Counted from the first letter of the stretch, positions 8,092 to 17,632 are shown. The stretch: DNA of 64,000 nt from Cribrihabitans marinus (GCF_900109035.1 NZ_FNYD01000005.1:1-64000); one strand, 5' to 3'. Program-made: numbers and translations. The notes: a model not told the origin generated them from the sequence alone.

Positions 8092-9339
8092 ATGACGACC
8101 AGTCATCCAACAGTTGTGATCGGCGCAGGGATCGTTGGCGTTTCAACGGCGATCTGGCTGCGGCGAAGCGGTGTGCCGGTCACTCTGGTTGATCGCGGTG
8201 CGCCCGGTCAGGGTACGTCCTATGGTAACGCCGGGGTGATTGCGAACTGCTCCATGGTGCCAGTCACAACCCCTGGATTGATTCTGAAAGGGCCGAAGTT
8301 CGTTCTCGATCCGAACTTCCCGCTGTTCTTGCGCTGGTCCTACGTGCCACGGCTTCTGCCGTGGTTGATCAAGTATCTGGGCCACGCCAATGACGGCGAT
8401 ACACGTCGCATCGCAGAAGGTCTCACACCGATCGTCAGCGATGCCACCGATCAGCACCGCGCGCTTAGCGACGGTACGCGTGCCGCGGATTGGATTGTGA
8501 ACAGCGACTACACCTTTGCCTACGCTGACCGCGCGGCCTTTGATGCGGACAGTTATGTCTGGGGCCTTCGCCGGGACGCCGGTTTTGAACCGGAATTGAT
8601 CGAAGGCGAGGCGGTATCCGCTTACGAACCGAACCTCGGGCCAGCAGTCACCTGTCTTGCTGTGATGAAGGATCATGGATTCGTGCGCGATCCCGGTGGC
8701 TACGTTGCAGCCTTGGCCGAAGAGTTTCTGAGCCTCGGCGGGATTTGGCATCAGGCCGATGTCAAGGATTTCAGCTTCACCGATGACAGGATCAGCGCTG
8801 TGGAAACCACGACGGGCCCGATCCCGTGCGCCGACGCCGTTCTGGCGACCGGAGTATGGTCGAAGCCACTGATGAAACGGCTGGGCCTATCGATCCCATT
8901 GGAGACTGAGCGCGGTTATCACATCGTTTTCGAGGACGCGACGGGAGGCCCGCGCGTTCCGATGATGGTGGCGGCTGGCAAGTTCGTCGCCACCCCCATG
9001 GAAGCGGGCCTCAGATGCGCGGGAATCGTGGAATTCGGCGGGCTTGAGGCAGGCCCAGCCGCGGCACCTTTGGCACTTTTGCGAAAGGAAGTCCGCAAGG
9101 CGTTTCCACATCTCGCATCGGGGCAAGAGGTTGAATGGCAAGGCCATCGCCCGGCCCCATCAGACAGCCTGCCCCTGATCGGGCAGGTGGGTCGGACAGG
9201 CATCTATGTGGGCTTCGGTCATCATCACATAGGCCTGACTGGAGGCCCCAAAACGGGGCGCCTCTTGGCGCAGCTCATGTCCGGGCAAACTCCGAACATG
9301 GACATGCGCCCCTACGATCCGGCACGGTTTGCCGGGTGA
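8092..9339 (+). CDS. FAD-dependent D-amino acid dehydrogenase-like oxidoreductase
   Basis: 415 aa, DAO/DadA family. The N-terminal dinucleotide motif GAGIVG (residues 12-17) binds FAD. The C-terminal GFGHHHIGLTGGP segment is the usual flavin-closing motif of DadA-like enzymes. These proteins oxidise D-amino acids, or related secondary amines, to the keto acid, passing electrons to quinones. The coupled TRAP genes suggest that the oxidase works on what the transporter brings in. The exact substrate (D-amino acid, N-methyl amino acid or proline-like compound) cannot be told from sequence. No strong ribosome site precedes the ATG. Confidence 0.85.
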   Translation: MTTSHPTVVIGAGIVGVSTAIWLRRSGVPVTLVDRGAPGQGTSYGNAGVIANCSMVPVTTPGLILKGPKFVLDPNFPLFLRWSYVPRLLPWLIKYLGHANDGDTRRIAEGLTPIVSDATDQHRALSDGTRAADWIVNSDYTFAYADRAAFDADSYVWGLRRDAGFEPELIEGEAVSAYEPNLGPAVTCLAVMKDHGFVRDPGGYVAALAEEFLSLGGIWHQADVKDFSFTDDRISAVETTTGPIPCADAVLATGVWSKPLMKRLGLSIPLETERGYHIVFEDATGGPRVPMMVAAGKFVATPMEAGLRCAGIVEFGGLEAGPAAAPLALLRKEVRKAFPHLASGQEVEWQGHRPAPSDSLPLIGQVGRTGIYVGFGHHHIGLTGGPKTGRLLAQLMSGQTPNMDMRPYDPARFAG

Positions 9340-9376
9340 ACTTACAATAAACCCAACTCAACAAGGAGAGTAGACA

Positions 9377-10360
9377 ATGAAACTCACTCACATTGCGGTC
9401 GGCATGGCCGCCGCTTCCGTGGCATTTCCTGCCGTGGCTGAAACCTGGGACATGCCGATGGCGTATGCCGGGTCAAACTTCCACTCAGTCACCGGCGCGG
9501 AATTCGCACAATGCGTGACCACCGGCACCGGCGGCGAGATCGAGATCGTCACGCACTCCGGCGGGTCGCTGCTCGCGGGCGCAGATATCAAACGTGCGAT
9601 CCAGACCGGCCAGGTCCCGATCGGGGAGCGCATTCTGTCCGCCCACCAGAACGAAGACCCGCTTTTCGGCTTCGATTCCGTTCCGTTTCTCGTTGGCTCG
9701 TTCGATGAGCACGCGATGCTCTATGAAGCAGCAGAGCCGTCCCTCCGCGAGCTTCTCGAGGGTCAGAACCTTCACCTGCTCTATTCAGTTCCATGGCCGC
9801 CCCAGGGCCTTTACTTCAATCAGGAAGTAAACTCGGTCGCCGATATGGAGGGTATCAAGTTCCGCTCCTACAACAACGCGACCAACCGTCTGGCCGAATT
9901 GACAGGCATGCTGCCGGTCACCATCGAAGCCGCCGAGATCAGCCAGGCCTTTGCGACAGGCGTGGCGTCGTCGATGGTATCGTCCGGGGCCACCGGCTAC
10001 GACCGCCGGGTCTGGGAAAGCCTCAGCCATTTCTACGAGGTCGATGCCTGGCTGCCGCGCAATTACATCATGGTCAACATGGACACATGGGAAGACGTAT
10101 CGGACGCCAACAAGAACGTCATCAATGCCTGCGCGGGCCTTGCCGAATATGCCGGCACGTGGCGTGCCAAGGAATATACCGGCTTCACCCTTGCGGGCCT
10201 CGCGGCCGGTGGCATGACCGTGCAACCTGCCGGTGAGCAGCTATTGGAAGAGCTGCGCGCCATCGGTGAGACGATGACTGCTGAATGGCTCGAAGCCACG
10301 GGTGAAGAGGGTCAGGCAATTATCGACGCCTACCGAGAAAAGGCGGCCAAGGCCGAATAG
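9377..10360 (+). CDS. TRAP transporter substrate-binding protein (DctP family)
   Basis: 327 aa with a cleavable signal peptide ending near residue 21 (AVA-ET). This is a periplasmic solute receptor of the TRAP family, which binds carboxylate-containing ligands and delivers them to the QM permease. A strong AAGGAGAG site precedes the ATG. It follows dadA by 37 bases and is followed by dctQ and dctM. Unlike classical DctP, the sequence sits in a subgroup linked with amino-acid-like ligands only by context (inference). Confidence 0.9.
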   Translation: MKLTHIAVGMAAASVAFPAVAETWDMPMAYAGSNFHSVTGAEFAQCVTTGTGGEIEIVTHSGGSLLAGADIKRAIQTGQVPIGERILSAHQNEDPLFGFDSVPFLVGSFDEHAMLYEAAEPSLRELLEGQNLHLLYSVPWPPQGLYFNQEVNSVADMEGIKFRSYNNATNRLAELTGMLPVTIEAAEISQAFATGVASSMVSSGATGYDRRVWESLSHFYEVDAWLPRNYIMVNMDTWEDVSDANKNVINACAGLAEYAGTWRAKEYTGFTLAGLAAGGMTVQPAGEQLLEELRAIGETMTAEWLEATGEEGQAIIDAYREKAAKAE

Positions 10361-10383
10361 ACCTCAGCCCCCTGTGAACCGCG

Positions 10384-10406
10384 GCGCGCCGGATGCTTCG
10401 GCGCGC
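10384..10406 (+). promoter_or_regulatory. Intercistronic hairpin after dctP
   Basis: GCGCGCCG and CGGCGCGC form a perfect 8-bp stem around a 7-base loop, between the binding-protein gene and dctQ. There is no T-tract, so it probably protects the dctP 3' end or partially attenuates read-through rather than terminating. The effect would be more receptor than permease. Confidence 0.55.
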
Positions 10407-10443
10407 GGCGCCCTGACGACTTTCCCCGCAAGGAGACCGGAAA

Positions 10444-10980
10444 ATGACAAGCAAACAAGGAGTGATCCGCAGGGCCCTCGATGGACTTTACCAGGTATCG
10501 GGGGCACTCGCAGCCTTGTGCCTTGTCGCCATACTGGTGCTGATTGTGGTGCAAATGGTTGCCCGCTGGGTCGGCGACGTATTTCCCGGCGCACCGCAAT
10601 ATGCCGGTTACATGATGGCCGCGGCGAGCTTTCTGGCCTTCGCCAGCGCGCTCAATGGCGGCGCCCATATCCGGGTGTCGATCCTCCTGAATTCCGTGCC
10701 AGACCGCGTGAAATGGCTGCTTGAGATTTGGTGTTTTGGCATCGCCACGGCCGTCATCGCCTATTTCGTCTACTACGCCTACTGGTTCGTCTACTGGTCC
10801 TGGAAATTCAACGAAGTCAGTCAGGCCCAGGACGCCAGCGCACTCTGGATCCCGCAATCGGTCATGGTCACCGGCGGGGGCGTCCTGCTGATCGCCTTTG
10901 CGGACAACCTGATCTCGGTCCTGCGGAAAGGCACACATCGCATGGGCTCCAGCATCGTCGACCAGAGCTTCGGAGAGTAG
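10444..10980 (+). CDS. TRAP transporter small permease subunit (DctQ)
   Basis: 178 aa with four predicted transmembrane helices (about 17-40, 53-72, 92-115 and 135-155), the standard DctQ topology. It pairs with the large DctM protein encoded 4 bases downstream. A GGAGACCGG ribosome site precedes the ATG. It is part of the dadA-dctPQM operon. Confidence 0.88.
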   Translation: MTSKQGVIRRALDGLYQVSGALAALCLVAILVLIVVQMVARWVGDVFPGAPQYAGYMMAAASFLAFASALNGGAHIRVSILLNSVPDRVKWLLEIWCFGIATAVIAYFVYYAYWFVYWSWKFNEVSQAQDASALWIPQSVMVTGGGVLLIAFADNLISVLRKGTHRMGSSIVDQSFGE

Positions 10981-10984
10981 AGCC

Positions 10985-12295
10985 ATGACCGAACTTTATG
11001 CCATCAGTCTGTTTCTCTTCGTACTGTTCCTGCTTCTTGGCACGGGCGTCTGGGTCGGCATCGCGTTGATGGGCGTGGCGTGGGTGGGGATGGAACTGTT
11101 CACCAGCCGTCCTGTAGGGGACACCATGATCACCACAATGTGGGCCATGTCGTCGAGCTGGACCATCACCGCGCTACCGCTTTTCATCTGGATGGGGGAA
11201 ATCCTCTACCGCACCCGACTGTCGGAAGACATGTTCAAGGGCCTCTCGCCCTGGCTCGCGCGCCTGCCCGGCGGGCTGGTCCACACCAACATCGTCGGTT
11301 GTACGGTCTTTGCCGCTGTGTCGGGCTCCTCGGCAGCCACTTTGACCACGGTGGGCAAGATGTCCATCCCCGAGCTGCGAAGGCGAGAATATCCCGAACA
11401 TCTTGTTATCGGCACCCTGGCAGGGGCAGCAACGCTGGGTCTGATGATCCCGCCATCGCTGGCGCTGATCGTCTACGGTGTCGCCGTGAACCAATCGATC
11501 ACCGAGCTGTTCTTTGCCGGCGTCTTCCCGGGCCTTGTACTGGCCCTGATGTTCATGGGCTACGTTGCGGCCTACTCGGTCCTGTCCAAGGGCTGGGCGC
11601 CGACGGTCGAAACGGCGCTGACTTTCGGGCAGAAGCTCAAGAACTCGCGCTTCCTGCTGCCGGTCATGCTGCTGATCATGGTGGTCATCGGATCGATGTA
11701 TACCGGCACTGCGACAGCAACCGAAGCTGCGGCGATCGGGGTGATCGGCTCGATCATCCTCGCCATCAGCCAGGGCTCGCTCAACTGGGACAGCTTCCGC
11801 GAAAGCCTGATGGGAGCCACTCGCACGAGCGCAATGATCATGCTGATCCTCGCCGGCGCGGCGTTCCTCAAGCTGTCGATGGGCTTCACCGGCCTGCCCC
11901 GGGCGCTGGCTGATGGCATCGGCTCGATGGAGCTGTCGCGGTTTGAGCTGCTCATGATGCTTCTGGTGTTCTATATCGTTTTGGGCATGTTCCTCGATGG
12001 GATTTCGTCGGTTGTGCTGACCATGGCAGTTGTGGAACCCATGGTGGTCGAGGCGGGTATCGACCTGATCTGGTTCGGCATCTTCGTGATCGTGGTCGTC
12101 GAAATGGCGCAGATCACGCCGCCCATCGGCTTCAACCTTTTCGTGCTGCAGGGCATGACGGGACACGAGATGGGATATATCGCCAAAGCCGCGTTGCCGA
12201 TGTTCCTTATCATGGTGGTGATGTGCTTTGTCCTGATCTTGTTTCCGGATCTGGCCATGTGGCTGCCTGAAACAATGCGATCCGGACCGCAATGA
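10985..12295 (+). CDS. TRAP transporter large permease subunit (DctM)
   Basis: 436 aa, full DctM length, with about 12 hydrophobic helices. It has the conserved Gly/Ser-rich re-entrant segment ([20 protein letters not shown]) and a second such motif near residue 350. It is the sodium-coupled transport channel of the TRAP system. The final codon overlaps the start of a truncated chimeric frame (ATGA), so the natural fourth gene of the operon was probably destroyed there. Confidence 0.92.
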   Translation: MTELYAISLFLFVLFLLLGTGVWVGIALMGVAWVGMELFTSRPVGDTMITTMWAMSSSWTITALPLFIWMGEILYRTRLSEDMFKGLSPWLARLPGGLVHTNIVGCTVFAAVSGSSAATLTTVGKMSIPELRRREYPEHLVIGTLAGAATLGLMIPPSLALIVYGVAVNQSITELFFAGVFPGLVLALMFMGYVAAYSVLSKGWAPTVETALTFGQKLKNSRFLLPVMLLIMVVIGSMYTGTATATEAAAIGVIGSIILAISQGSLNWDSFRESLMGATRTSAMIMLILAGAAFLKLSMGFTGLPRALADGIGSMELSRFELLMMLLVFYIVLGMFLDGISSVVLTMAVVEPMVVEAGIDLIWFGIFVIVVVEMAQITPPIGFNLFVLQGMTGHEMGYIAKAALPMFLIMVVMCFVLILFPDLAMWLPETMRSGPQ

Positions 12296-12621
12296 CCCCG
12301 CTTCCCCGGGCGTCGGAGTTCTGCGCCCGGCACGGCCGGCGGGGTCTGGTGGTGGGGCTGGTCCGCGGGCTGGCCTTTCCAGACTTGGCAAACGCAATGC
12401 GACCGTGGCTGCCTCAAGTGATGGCGGGGCTTTTTTTCGTCACGGCCTTTCGGATCTACGAGCGCACCTCGGTAACCGTCGCCACCAACCTGTCCTTCGG
12501 CGCATGGCCGGCCGTCTTTGGCGACGCGAAGATGACCACAGCTCTGCTCGACCGGCTCAGCCACCATTGCGAGATCGTCGAGACCGGCAACGAAAGCTGG
12601 CGCTTCAAGAACCGCGCATAG
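12292..12621 (+). pseudogene. Chimeric frame: symporter start fused to IstB tail
   Basis: 109 codons of two unrelated parts. Residues 1-54 (ending [17 protein letters not shown]) resemble the first helices of a bile-acid/sodium-symporter-like (SBF) protein and are coupled to dctM by ATGA. From residue 55 (position about 12454) the sequence is the C-terminus of an IS21-type IstB ATPase ([20 protein letters not shown] onwards, ending [11 protein letters not shown]). The join is in frame. It most likely records insertion or deletion at an IS21 copy that removed most of the symporter gene. The IstB match is firm; the symporter part is tentative. Confidence 0.7.
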
Positions 12622-12760
12622 CGCCACGCTGCAACCACGCTGACCCGGCGCCGCTGCGTTGAAGGAAGACCACGCAGCGCCGGGCCAGCTTAGCACCGAG
12701 AGGGGCAGTATTGGACGCCGACAGGGGGGCACGATTGGATGCCGATTGACCTCCGGCGAA
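12457..12760 (+). mobile_element. IS21-family 3' remnant
   Basis: Contains the last ~55 codons of istB (to the stop at 12621), then a non-coding tail with the repeated IS21-end phrases (GCAGTATTGGACGCCGA, CACGATTGGATGCCGATTGA). The right terminus lies near 12760 but cannot be placed exactly. istA and most of istB are missing, so it cannot move by itself. The segment 12622-12811 holds no other gene. Confidence 0.65.
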
Positions 12761-12811
12761 CAATCGGGTCATGGCGCAGCTTGGATTATTGGGCAACTTC
12801 ACCCCGTGCAA

Positions 12812-13411
12812 TCAGTATGGATTGCGCGGTCCACGGTCAGGCGATAGCGACTGTTGGCCACGCTCGACAAGAAGTTCGATGGCATCTGCAAGGTGTTCCT
12901 TGTCGATGTGGTGGTCGCCGCGCTCCACGCGGATCCGGTGGGCTTCGATCATGACATCTGCATGTCGAGTACCCTCAGGTGGTTCGAACCGGTAGCTCGC
13001 CAGTTCGATGCGAAGACCCAGAGGATCACGAAAATAAATCGAATCCATGAAACCGCGATCAACCGGCCCAGTATGTTCGACACCGCGCGCGTCCAGCCTT
13101 TTGGGCACCTGCCAGAAGGTCGCCTGGCTCACGTTGAACGCCAAGTGATGCAGTGACCCTGTGGCCTCGGGTACATGCGTGGGGTCGGGTTTGCGATCTT
13201 CATTGGTGAAGATCGTTATCAGCCGCCCATCACCGGGATCGAAATAGAGATGGCCTTCTGTTGGACGGTCGAGATTGGGTTGATCAAAGATGAATGGCAT
13301 ACCCAATACGCCCTCCCAAAAATCGATGGAAGTCTGCCTGTCGGCGCCCGTAATGGTTATATGATGCACACCTTGCGTTTGAATTTTGCGAAGCTCATTG
13401 GCCATGGTCAT
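12812..13411 (-). CDS. VOC-family (glyoxalase/extradiol dioxygenase-like) protein
   Basis: 199 aa. Paired beta-alpha-beta-beta-beta modules carry the metal-ligand pattern of the vicinal-oxygen-chelate fold: His in GVHHITITG, His in LHHLAFNV and Glu in GLRIELASY. Members include glyoxalases, ring-cleaving dioxygenases and fosfomycin-type resistance proteins; I cannot choose among them. The ATG at 13411 is taken as start; the frame also opens at an upstream TTG (13432). The gene is isolated between IS21 and IS256 remnants and has lower GC than the flanks, so it is probably part of the acquired segment. Confidence 0.75.
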   Translation of the reverse strand: MTMANELRKIQTQGVHHITITGADRQTSIDFWEGVLGMPFIFDQPNLDRPTEGHLYFDPGDGRLITIFTNEDRKPDPTHVPEATGSLHHLAFNVSQATFWQVPKRLDARGVEHTGPVDRGFMDSIYFRDPLGLRIELASYRFEPPEGTRHADVMIEAHRIRVERGDHHIDKEHLADAIELLVERGQQSLSPDRGPRNPY

Positions 13412-13619
13412 TCTGACTTTCTGTGTTTCCAAAGCGAACGGTGCAGAGCCTTAAATCACGAAGGGACCCGTCAGGCAAAACATAGCAAAGGGTGTTGCTG
13501 CGCCTGACCGTTCGTTCAGCACAGATAAGCAGTGTCCCGACAGTTGGTGTAGTTCCCGTGCGGGTCGCTTGACGGCCACGGTTGTTCTTCGGCCAGGGTT
13601 CGGCTTGCCGACCTGACCC

Positions 13620-14075
13620 ATGACCGAGGAGATCAGCCATGAGCAAAGATACCCTATCAGAGGCCGCGGCCTTGCGCGCGCTTTTGTCAGAGACTTCCGA
13701 CACCCACCTGCTGGCCGAGATGCTTGGGTTCGTCGCGGACCGGCTGATGGCGCTGGATGTCGACCAGTTCTGTGGTGCCGGCGCTCTCTCGCCGACCGCG
13801 GCCTGCGCGGCACCCGTCCGATCATCGGTGATGATCACAAGGGCCTGAAGGCCGCCGCAGCCAAGGTGCTCGGCGCCACCGTCCAGCGCTGCCGCGTCCA
13901 CTTCATGCGCAACGCACTCGCCGGCGTCGGCAAAAAGGACCGCCCGATCGTCACTGCGGCGCTCAGAACCGCCTTCGACCAGGATACCCTCACGGCACCG
14001 AAAGACCACTGGGCCAAGCTGATCGATGCGTTCGAACCGCGCGTTCAAAAACTTGCCGAGCTGATGCGCCATACT
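13620..14075 (+). pseudogene. IS256 (mutator-type) transposase remnant
   Basis: The start is in one frame at 13639 (MSKDTLSEAAALRALLSETS, with LAEMLGFVADRLMALDVDQF), the normal N-terminus of an IS256-type transposase. After about 13785 a deletion or frameshift moves the homology to another frame. That frame carries the catalytic-core segment (DDHKGLKAAAAKVLGATVQR, CRVHFMRNAL) up to roughly 14070. The remaining third is absent. The 13505-13638 leader resembles the element's left end. This is a non-functional fossil. Confidence 0.75.
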
Positions 14076-14593
14076 GGAAACCGTCGCCGCCAATTGCGAC
14101 ACTGCACCCATGGACCCGGCGACTATCGCCGCGCTGTGACTGCGGCCGAGCCAGGGCCGAAGAGCATAGTTGCACCATTTCTCGGGACATTATCGCAAGG
14201 AGGCATACGTTGGCCTACTCCAAGCATGGGTCAGACAAGAACCAGGTGTGGTGACTGAGGCGACCATGAAAGATGTTGGGCATTGGGTTTTGCGCTCGCA
14301 GTTGGTCGCCTGACAACCGGTCTTAGAACTTCACAGAAAACGGATGGAAACTGAGCCGGGCAGTTCAAAGCGTTCCCAAGTCACAGACCTTCTGAAATCT
14401 GCCATGAGAGGTGAGCTCAGTTCGTTTTGATTTGGTGGCATCCCGCAACAATTCCCGCAGTATTTGTCGAATAGATTCCCCCCAGGTAATTGATAACAAT
14501 ATTTATATTTCAGATTCTAAATCCTACCACCCAAGCCAGAACACTCTCGAACTGCCCTTCCGAACCTTTCCTGAACCGTGTCGCGACGCGGGT
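14076..14593. other. Non-coding accessory stretch after IS256 remnant
   Basis: No convincing gene. Short frames near 14080-14250 may be pieces of yet another transposase, but I could not identify a family. The part from about 14400 to 14530 is conspicuously AT-rich for this window and lies directly downstream of the pxpC stop at 14594. The pxpB-pxpC operon thus runs straight into this debris, which may mark where a following gene (pxpA is the obvious candidate) was lost. Confidence 0.5.
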
Positions 14594-15604
14594 TCAGTCG
14601 TCGCCCGCCGTCACGCCGCTGACCAGCTGGTAGGACAGCAGGTCCGGGATGCGCCGTGGATCGCGGATCAGCGGTTGCAGGTCCTTGCGCAGCCCGGCGC
14701 GGTGCGACTGCTCCTGCCGTTCGATCCCGACCGCCTCGTCCAGCGTCACGAAGCGGAACCGCAGGGTCGCGCCCGCCTGCGCCTGGGCCACGCGCGGCAG
14801 GTCCACGGGCAGCACGGTGCCGATCCGGGGATAGCCGCCGGTGGTCTGGCATTCGCTGAGCAGCACATAGGGGGTGCCGTCGCCGGTGATCTGGACGTCT
14901 CCGGGCACGATGACCTCGGACAGCACGCTCAGGCCGGCGCTGCTGTGAAACCCGTCGCCGTCGGGCAGCAGCCGCACGCCCATCCGGTTGCCGCGCGTGT
15001 CGCGGCGGAACGCGATGGACTCGAACCGCCGCGTTTCGGCAGGGTCGAAGAAATCGGTCTGCAGGCTGGGCAGGATCCTGAGCGTGCCGCCGTCGAAGCG
15101 CGGCGCCGGGTCCAGCACCATCCCGGTCCCGCCCGACCCCGAGTCCTTGCCCACCGGCAGTCTGGCGCCCGGCTCCAGCGGCGCGCCGATGCCGGCGGCC
15201 AGATGCGCCCCCCGCGCGCCGAGAACGGGCGCACAGTCCAACCCGCCGCCCAGATGGAGATAGCCATAGCTGCCCGCCTCGACCGCGCCGATGGAGAGGC
15301 GCGCACCGGAGGGCAGAAAGTGGCTGGCATTCCAGGCAACGCGGGCGCCGTCGATGGCCGCGCGCATGGGCGCACCGGTGAGCGCGATGCGCAGATCCTC
15401 GCCGGCCTCGAACTCGCCGCCCATCCCGGCCATCTCGACCGCGGCGAGATCCGCGCCCTGCCCCAGCAGCGCCGCGCCCTCGGCAAGCGCCAGCCGGTCG
15501 GCGGCACCGCCGCGCGACAGGCCAAAGGCCAGGTAGCCGGGGCGGCCCAGGTCCTGCACCGTGACGCCGGGCCCGGCGCGGTGGACGATCAGCTCGCGGG
15601 TCAT
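14594..15604 (-). CDS. pxpC: 5-oxoprolinase subunit PxpC (KipA family)
   Basis: 336 aa, biotin-dependent-carboxyltransferase-like fold. The family signature is near the N-terminus (VTVQDLGRPGYLAFGLSRGG at about residues 14-33), and the C-terminal half has the usual TGGYPRIGTVL segment. In E. coli and Bacillus, PxpA, PxpB and PxpC together hydrolyse 5-oxo-L-proline to glutamate using ATP. The start overlaps pxpB by 4 bases. It is the last gene of a DUF1445/TRAP/pxpBC operon; no pxpA lies in the window. Confidence 0.9.
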   Translation of the reverse strand: MTRELIVHRAGPGVTVQDLGRPGYLAFGLSRGGAADRLALAEGAALLGQGADLAAVEMAGMGGEFEAGEDLRIALTGAPMRAAIDGARVAWNASHFLPSGARLSIGAVEAGSYGYLHLGGGLDCAPVLGARGAHLAAGIGAPLEPGARLPVGKDSGSGGTGMVLDPAPRFDGGTLRILPSLQTDFFDPAETRRFESIAFRRDTRGNRMGVRLLPDGDGFHSSAGLSVLSEVIVPGDVQITGDGTPYVLLSECQTTGGYPRIGTVLPVDLPRVAQAQAGATLRFRFVTLDEAVGIERQEQSHRAGLRKDLQPLIRDPRRIPDLLSYQLVSGVTAGDD

Positions 15605-16344
15605 TCGATCGCCTCGCTGACCGCGCCGCCATCGGCCTCAACGCGCAAGCTGTCCAGCGCGTCCCGCTCCACTGGCTGGAACAGCACCTCGTCGCCGGGG
15701 CGCAGGACAAAGGGCGTGTCGCTCTCGGGACGGAACAGGCGGAACGCGGTCTGGCCGATCTGGCGCCAGCCGGTGGGCGTGGCTACCGGGAACAGCACCA
15801 GCTGGCGGATCGCCACGCAAAGCCCCGCCTCGGGCACGCGCGCGGTCAGGCCGGTCTGGCGCGGGATGTCCCATTCCTCGCCCAGCTCGCCCAGATAGGG
15901 CATGCCCGGGGCAAAGCCGATCGTCTGCACCCGCACCCGCGTCTGCGAGATCGCTTCGATGGCCGCCTCGGGGCTGTGGCCGGCCAGGTCGGCCACCTCC
16001 TCGAGCTGCGGCGCGAGATCGGTGCCGAACACGGTGGGTACCCGCCACAAGCGGCGGCCTTCGGGCAAGGGCGCGTCGTACCAGTCGGTGTCCTCCAGCA
16101 GCGCGGCCAGCCAGGAGTGGACCTGCGCATGGTCCTGCGCCAGCGGATCGAACCGCAGGTAGGCCGAGACCAGCGAGGTCGAGGTCTCCTGCACCTCGTC
16201 CCAGCCGGCCCGGTCCACCGCGTCCCGGAAGGCCAGCGCGGCACGGTTCGCGGGCTCGCTCAGCCGGTCGCCGAAACTGACCAGGAAGCCGTCGAAACCG
16301 GCGGTGCGGATCCTGGGCCAGGAGGTGTCGGTCGAGGTCTGCAT
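15601..16344 (-). CDS. pxpB: 5-oxoprolinase subunit PxpB (KipI family)
   Basis: 247 aa with the cyclophilin-like PxpB domain; the hallmark segment is IGFAPGMPYLGELG (about residues 142-155). It forms a complex with PxpC. In B. subtilis the pair (KipI/KipA) also modulates the sporulation kinase KinA, a role unlikely here. It is preceded, 4 bases away, by dctM of a TRAP transporter. This suggests the operon imports and opens a cyclic amide such as 5-oxoproline (inference). Confidence 0.9.
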   Translation of the reverse strand: MQTSTDTSWPRIRTAGFDGFLVSFGDRLSEPANRAALAFRDAVDRAGWDEVQETSTSLVSAYLRFDPLAQDHAQVHSWLAALLEDTDWYDAPLPEGRRLWRVPTVFGTDLAPQLEEVADLAGHSPEAAIEAISQTRVRVQTIGFAPGMPYLGELGEEWDIPRQTGLTARVPEAGLCVAIRQLVLFPVATPTGWRQIGQTAFRLFRPESDTPFVLRPGDEVLFQPVERDALDSLRVEADGGAVSEAIE

Positions 16345-16348
16345 GGCT

Positions 16349-17632
16349 CTATTGCAGCGCGTCGGGCAGCATCAGGGCGATCTGCGGAAAGGCGATCAGA
16401 GCTGCCACCATGACCAGCATGGCGATGACATAGGGGATCGTGCCCAGCATGACCTCGCTCATCCGGCCGCTCTTGCGCGCGCCCTGCACGACATAGAGGT
16501 TCAACCCGACCGGGGGCGTGATCAGCGCCATCTCGATCAGCACGATCATCAGGATGCCGAACCAGATCGGGTCGAAGCCCTGCGCCACGACAAGCGGCAC
16601 GATGATCGGGATCGTCACCACCATCAGCGAGAGGGTTTCGATGAAGAAACCCAGCACGATGTAGATCAGCACCACGACGAAGATCGTGCCCAGGGGCGAC
16701 AGGCCGAGACCGTCGAGGAAGCTCTGCAGCTCCTGGCCCAGACCGGCCGAGGCGAGGGTGAAGTTCAGGAAGGACGCGCCGATCACCACCAGCATGATCA
16801 TCGACGTGATCTTGACCGTGCCCAGGATGCTCTCGGCGACCATGCGCAGGCTGACGCCGCCGAACAGCGCCGCGATCACGATGGCGCCGGCGACACCGAC
16901 GGCGGCGGCCTCGGTGGGTGTGGCCCAGCCCTTGTAGATGGTGCCGATGATGACGGTGAACAGCAGGATGATCGGGATCAGCTGCACCAGCGCGCGCAAC
17001 ATCTCCGCAAGCGGGAACACCCGCCGCTCGCCGCCCAGCGACGGTCGCAACACACAGAGCAGCATCGTGATCAGCATGAAGCCTAGCGCCAGCGCCAGAC
17101 CGGGAACCAGGCCGGCCAGGAACAGCCGCGGAATCGAGGTCTGGGTGAGGAACCCGTAGACGATCAGGTTGATCGAGGGCGGAATCATGATCCCCAGCGT
17201 GCCGCCGGCGGCGATGGCGCCGGAAAACAGCTTGGGGTCATAGCCCAGCTTCTCGGCCTGCGGCATGGCCACGGTGGCCACGGTCGCGGCAGTTGCGACC
17301 GAGGATCCCGATGTGGCCGAGAACATCGTCGCCGTGGCGATATTGGCATGCACCAGCCCGCCGGGCAGCCAGCTGACCCAACGGTCGAGCGCGGCATAGG
17401 TCCGCGTGGCGATGCCCGAGCGGACCAGGATCTCGCCCAGCATCACGAAGAAGGGGATCGCGATGAGCGTGGCGTTGTTCGAGGTCGACCAGACCAGGTT
17501 GCCCAGCCCCTTGACCAGGGGGAACGGGCTGAAGAACGCATCGACGCCGAATCCCAGCAGAAACAGCACGATACCGACCGGGATCGACAGGGTCAGCAGG
17601 CCCAGCAGCCCGACCGTGACATAGGTGATCAT
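16349..17632 (-). CDS. TRAP transporter large permease (DctM)
   Basis: 427 aa starting MITYVTVGLLGLLTLSIPVG, about 12 hydrophobic helices, standard DctM. The Gly/Ser-rich ATMFSATSGSSVATAATVAT segment is one of the re-entrant signatures. The start at 17632 overlaps the dctQ stop (ATGA); longer upstream readings are frame read-through of dctQ. It belongs to the pxpBC operon. Confidence 0.92.
   Translation of the reverse strand: MITYVTVGLLGLLTLSIPVGIVLFLLGFGVDAFFSPFPLVKGLGNLVWSTSNNATLIAIPFFVMLGEILVRSGIATRTYAALDRWVSWLPGGLVHANIATATMFSATSGSSVATAATVATVAMPQAEKLGYDPKLFSGAIAAGGTLGIMIPPSINLIVYGFLTQTSIPRLFLAGLVPGLALALGFMLITMLLCVLRPSLGGERRVFPLAEMLRALVQLIPIILLFTVIIGTIYKGWATPTEAAAVGVAGAIVIAALFGGVSLRMVAESILGTVKITSMIMLVVIGASFLNFTLASAGLGQELQSFLDGLGLSPLGTIFVVVLIYIVLGFFIETLSLMVVTIPIIVPLVVAQGFDPIWFGILMIVLIEMALITPPVGLNLYVVQGARKSGRMSEVMLGTIPYVIAMLVMVAALIAFPQIALMLPDALQ

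Noticed and set aside
7925-8095. A 56-codon frame ending in ATGA overlap with the dadA-like start, possible leader peptide gene
   Set aside because: No ribosome site, no similarity or composition typical of a real protein, and it lies in the regulatory gap; the overlap alone is not enough.
14076-14260. Possible further transposase fragment (IS66- or IS5-like) after the IS256 remnant
   Set aside because: Only a few suggestive residues in one frame; no family signature long enough to name.
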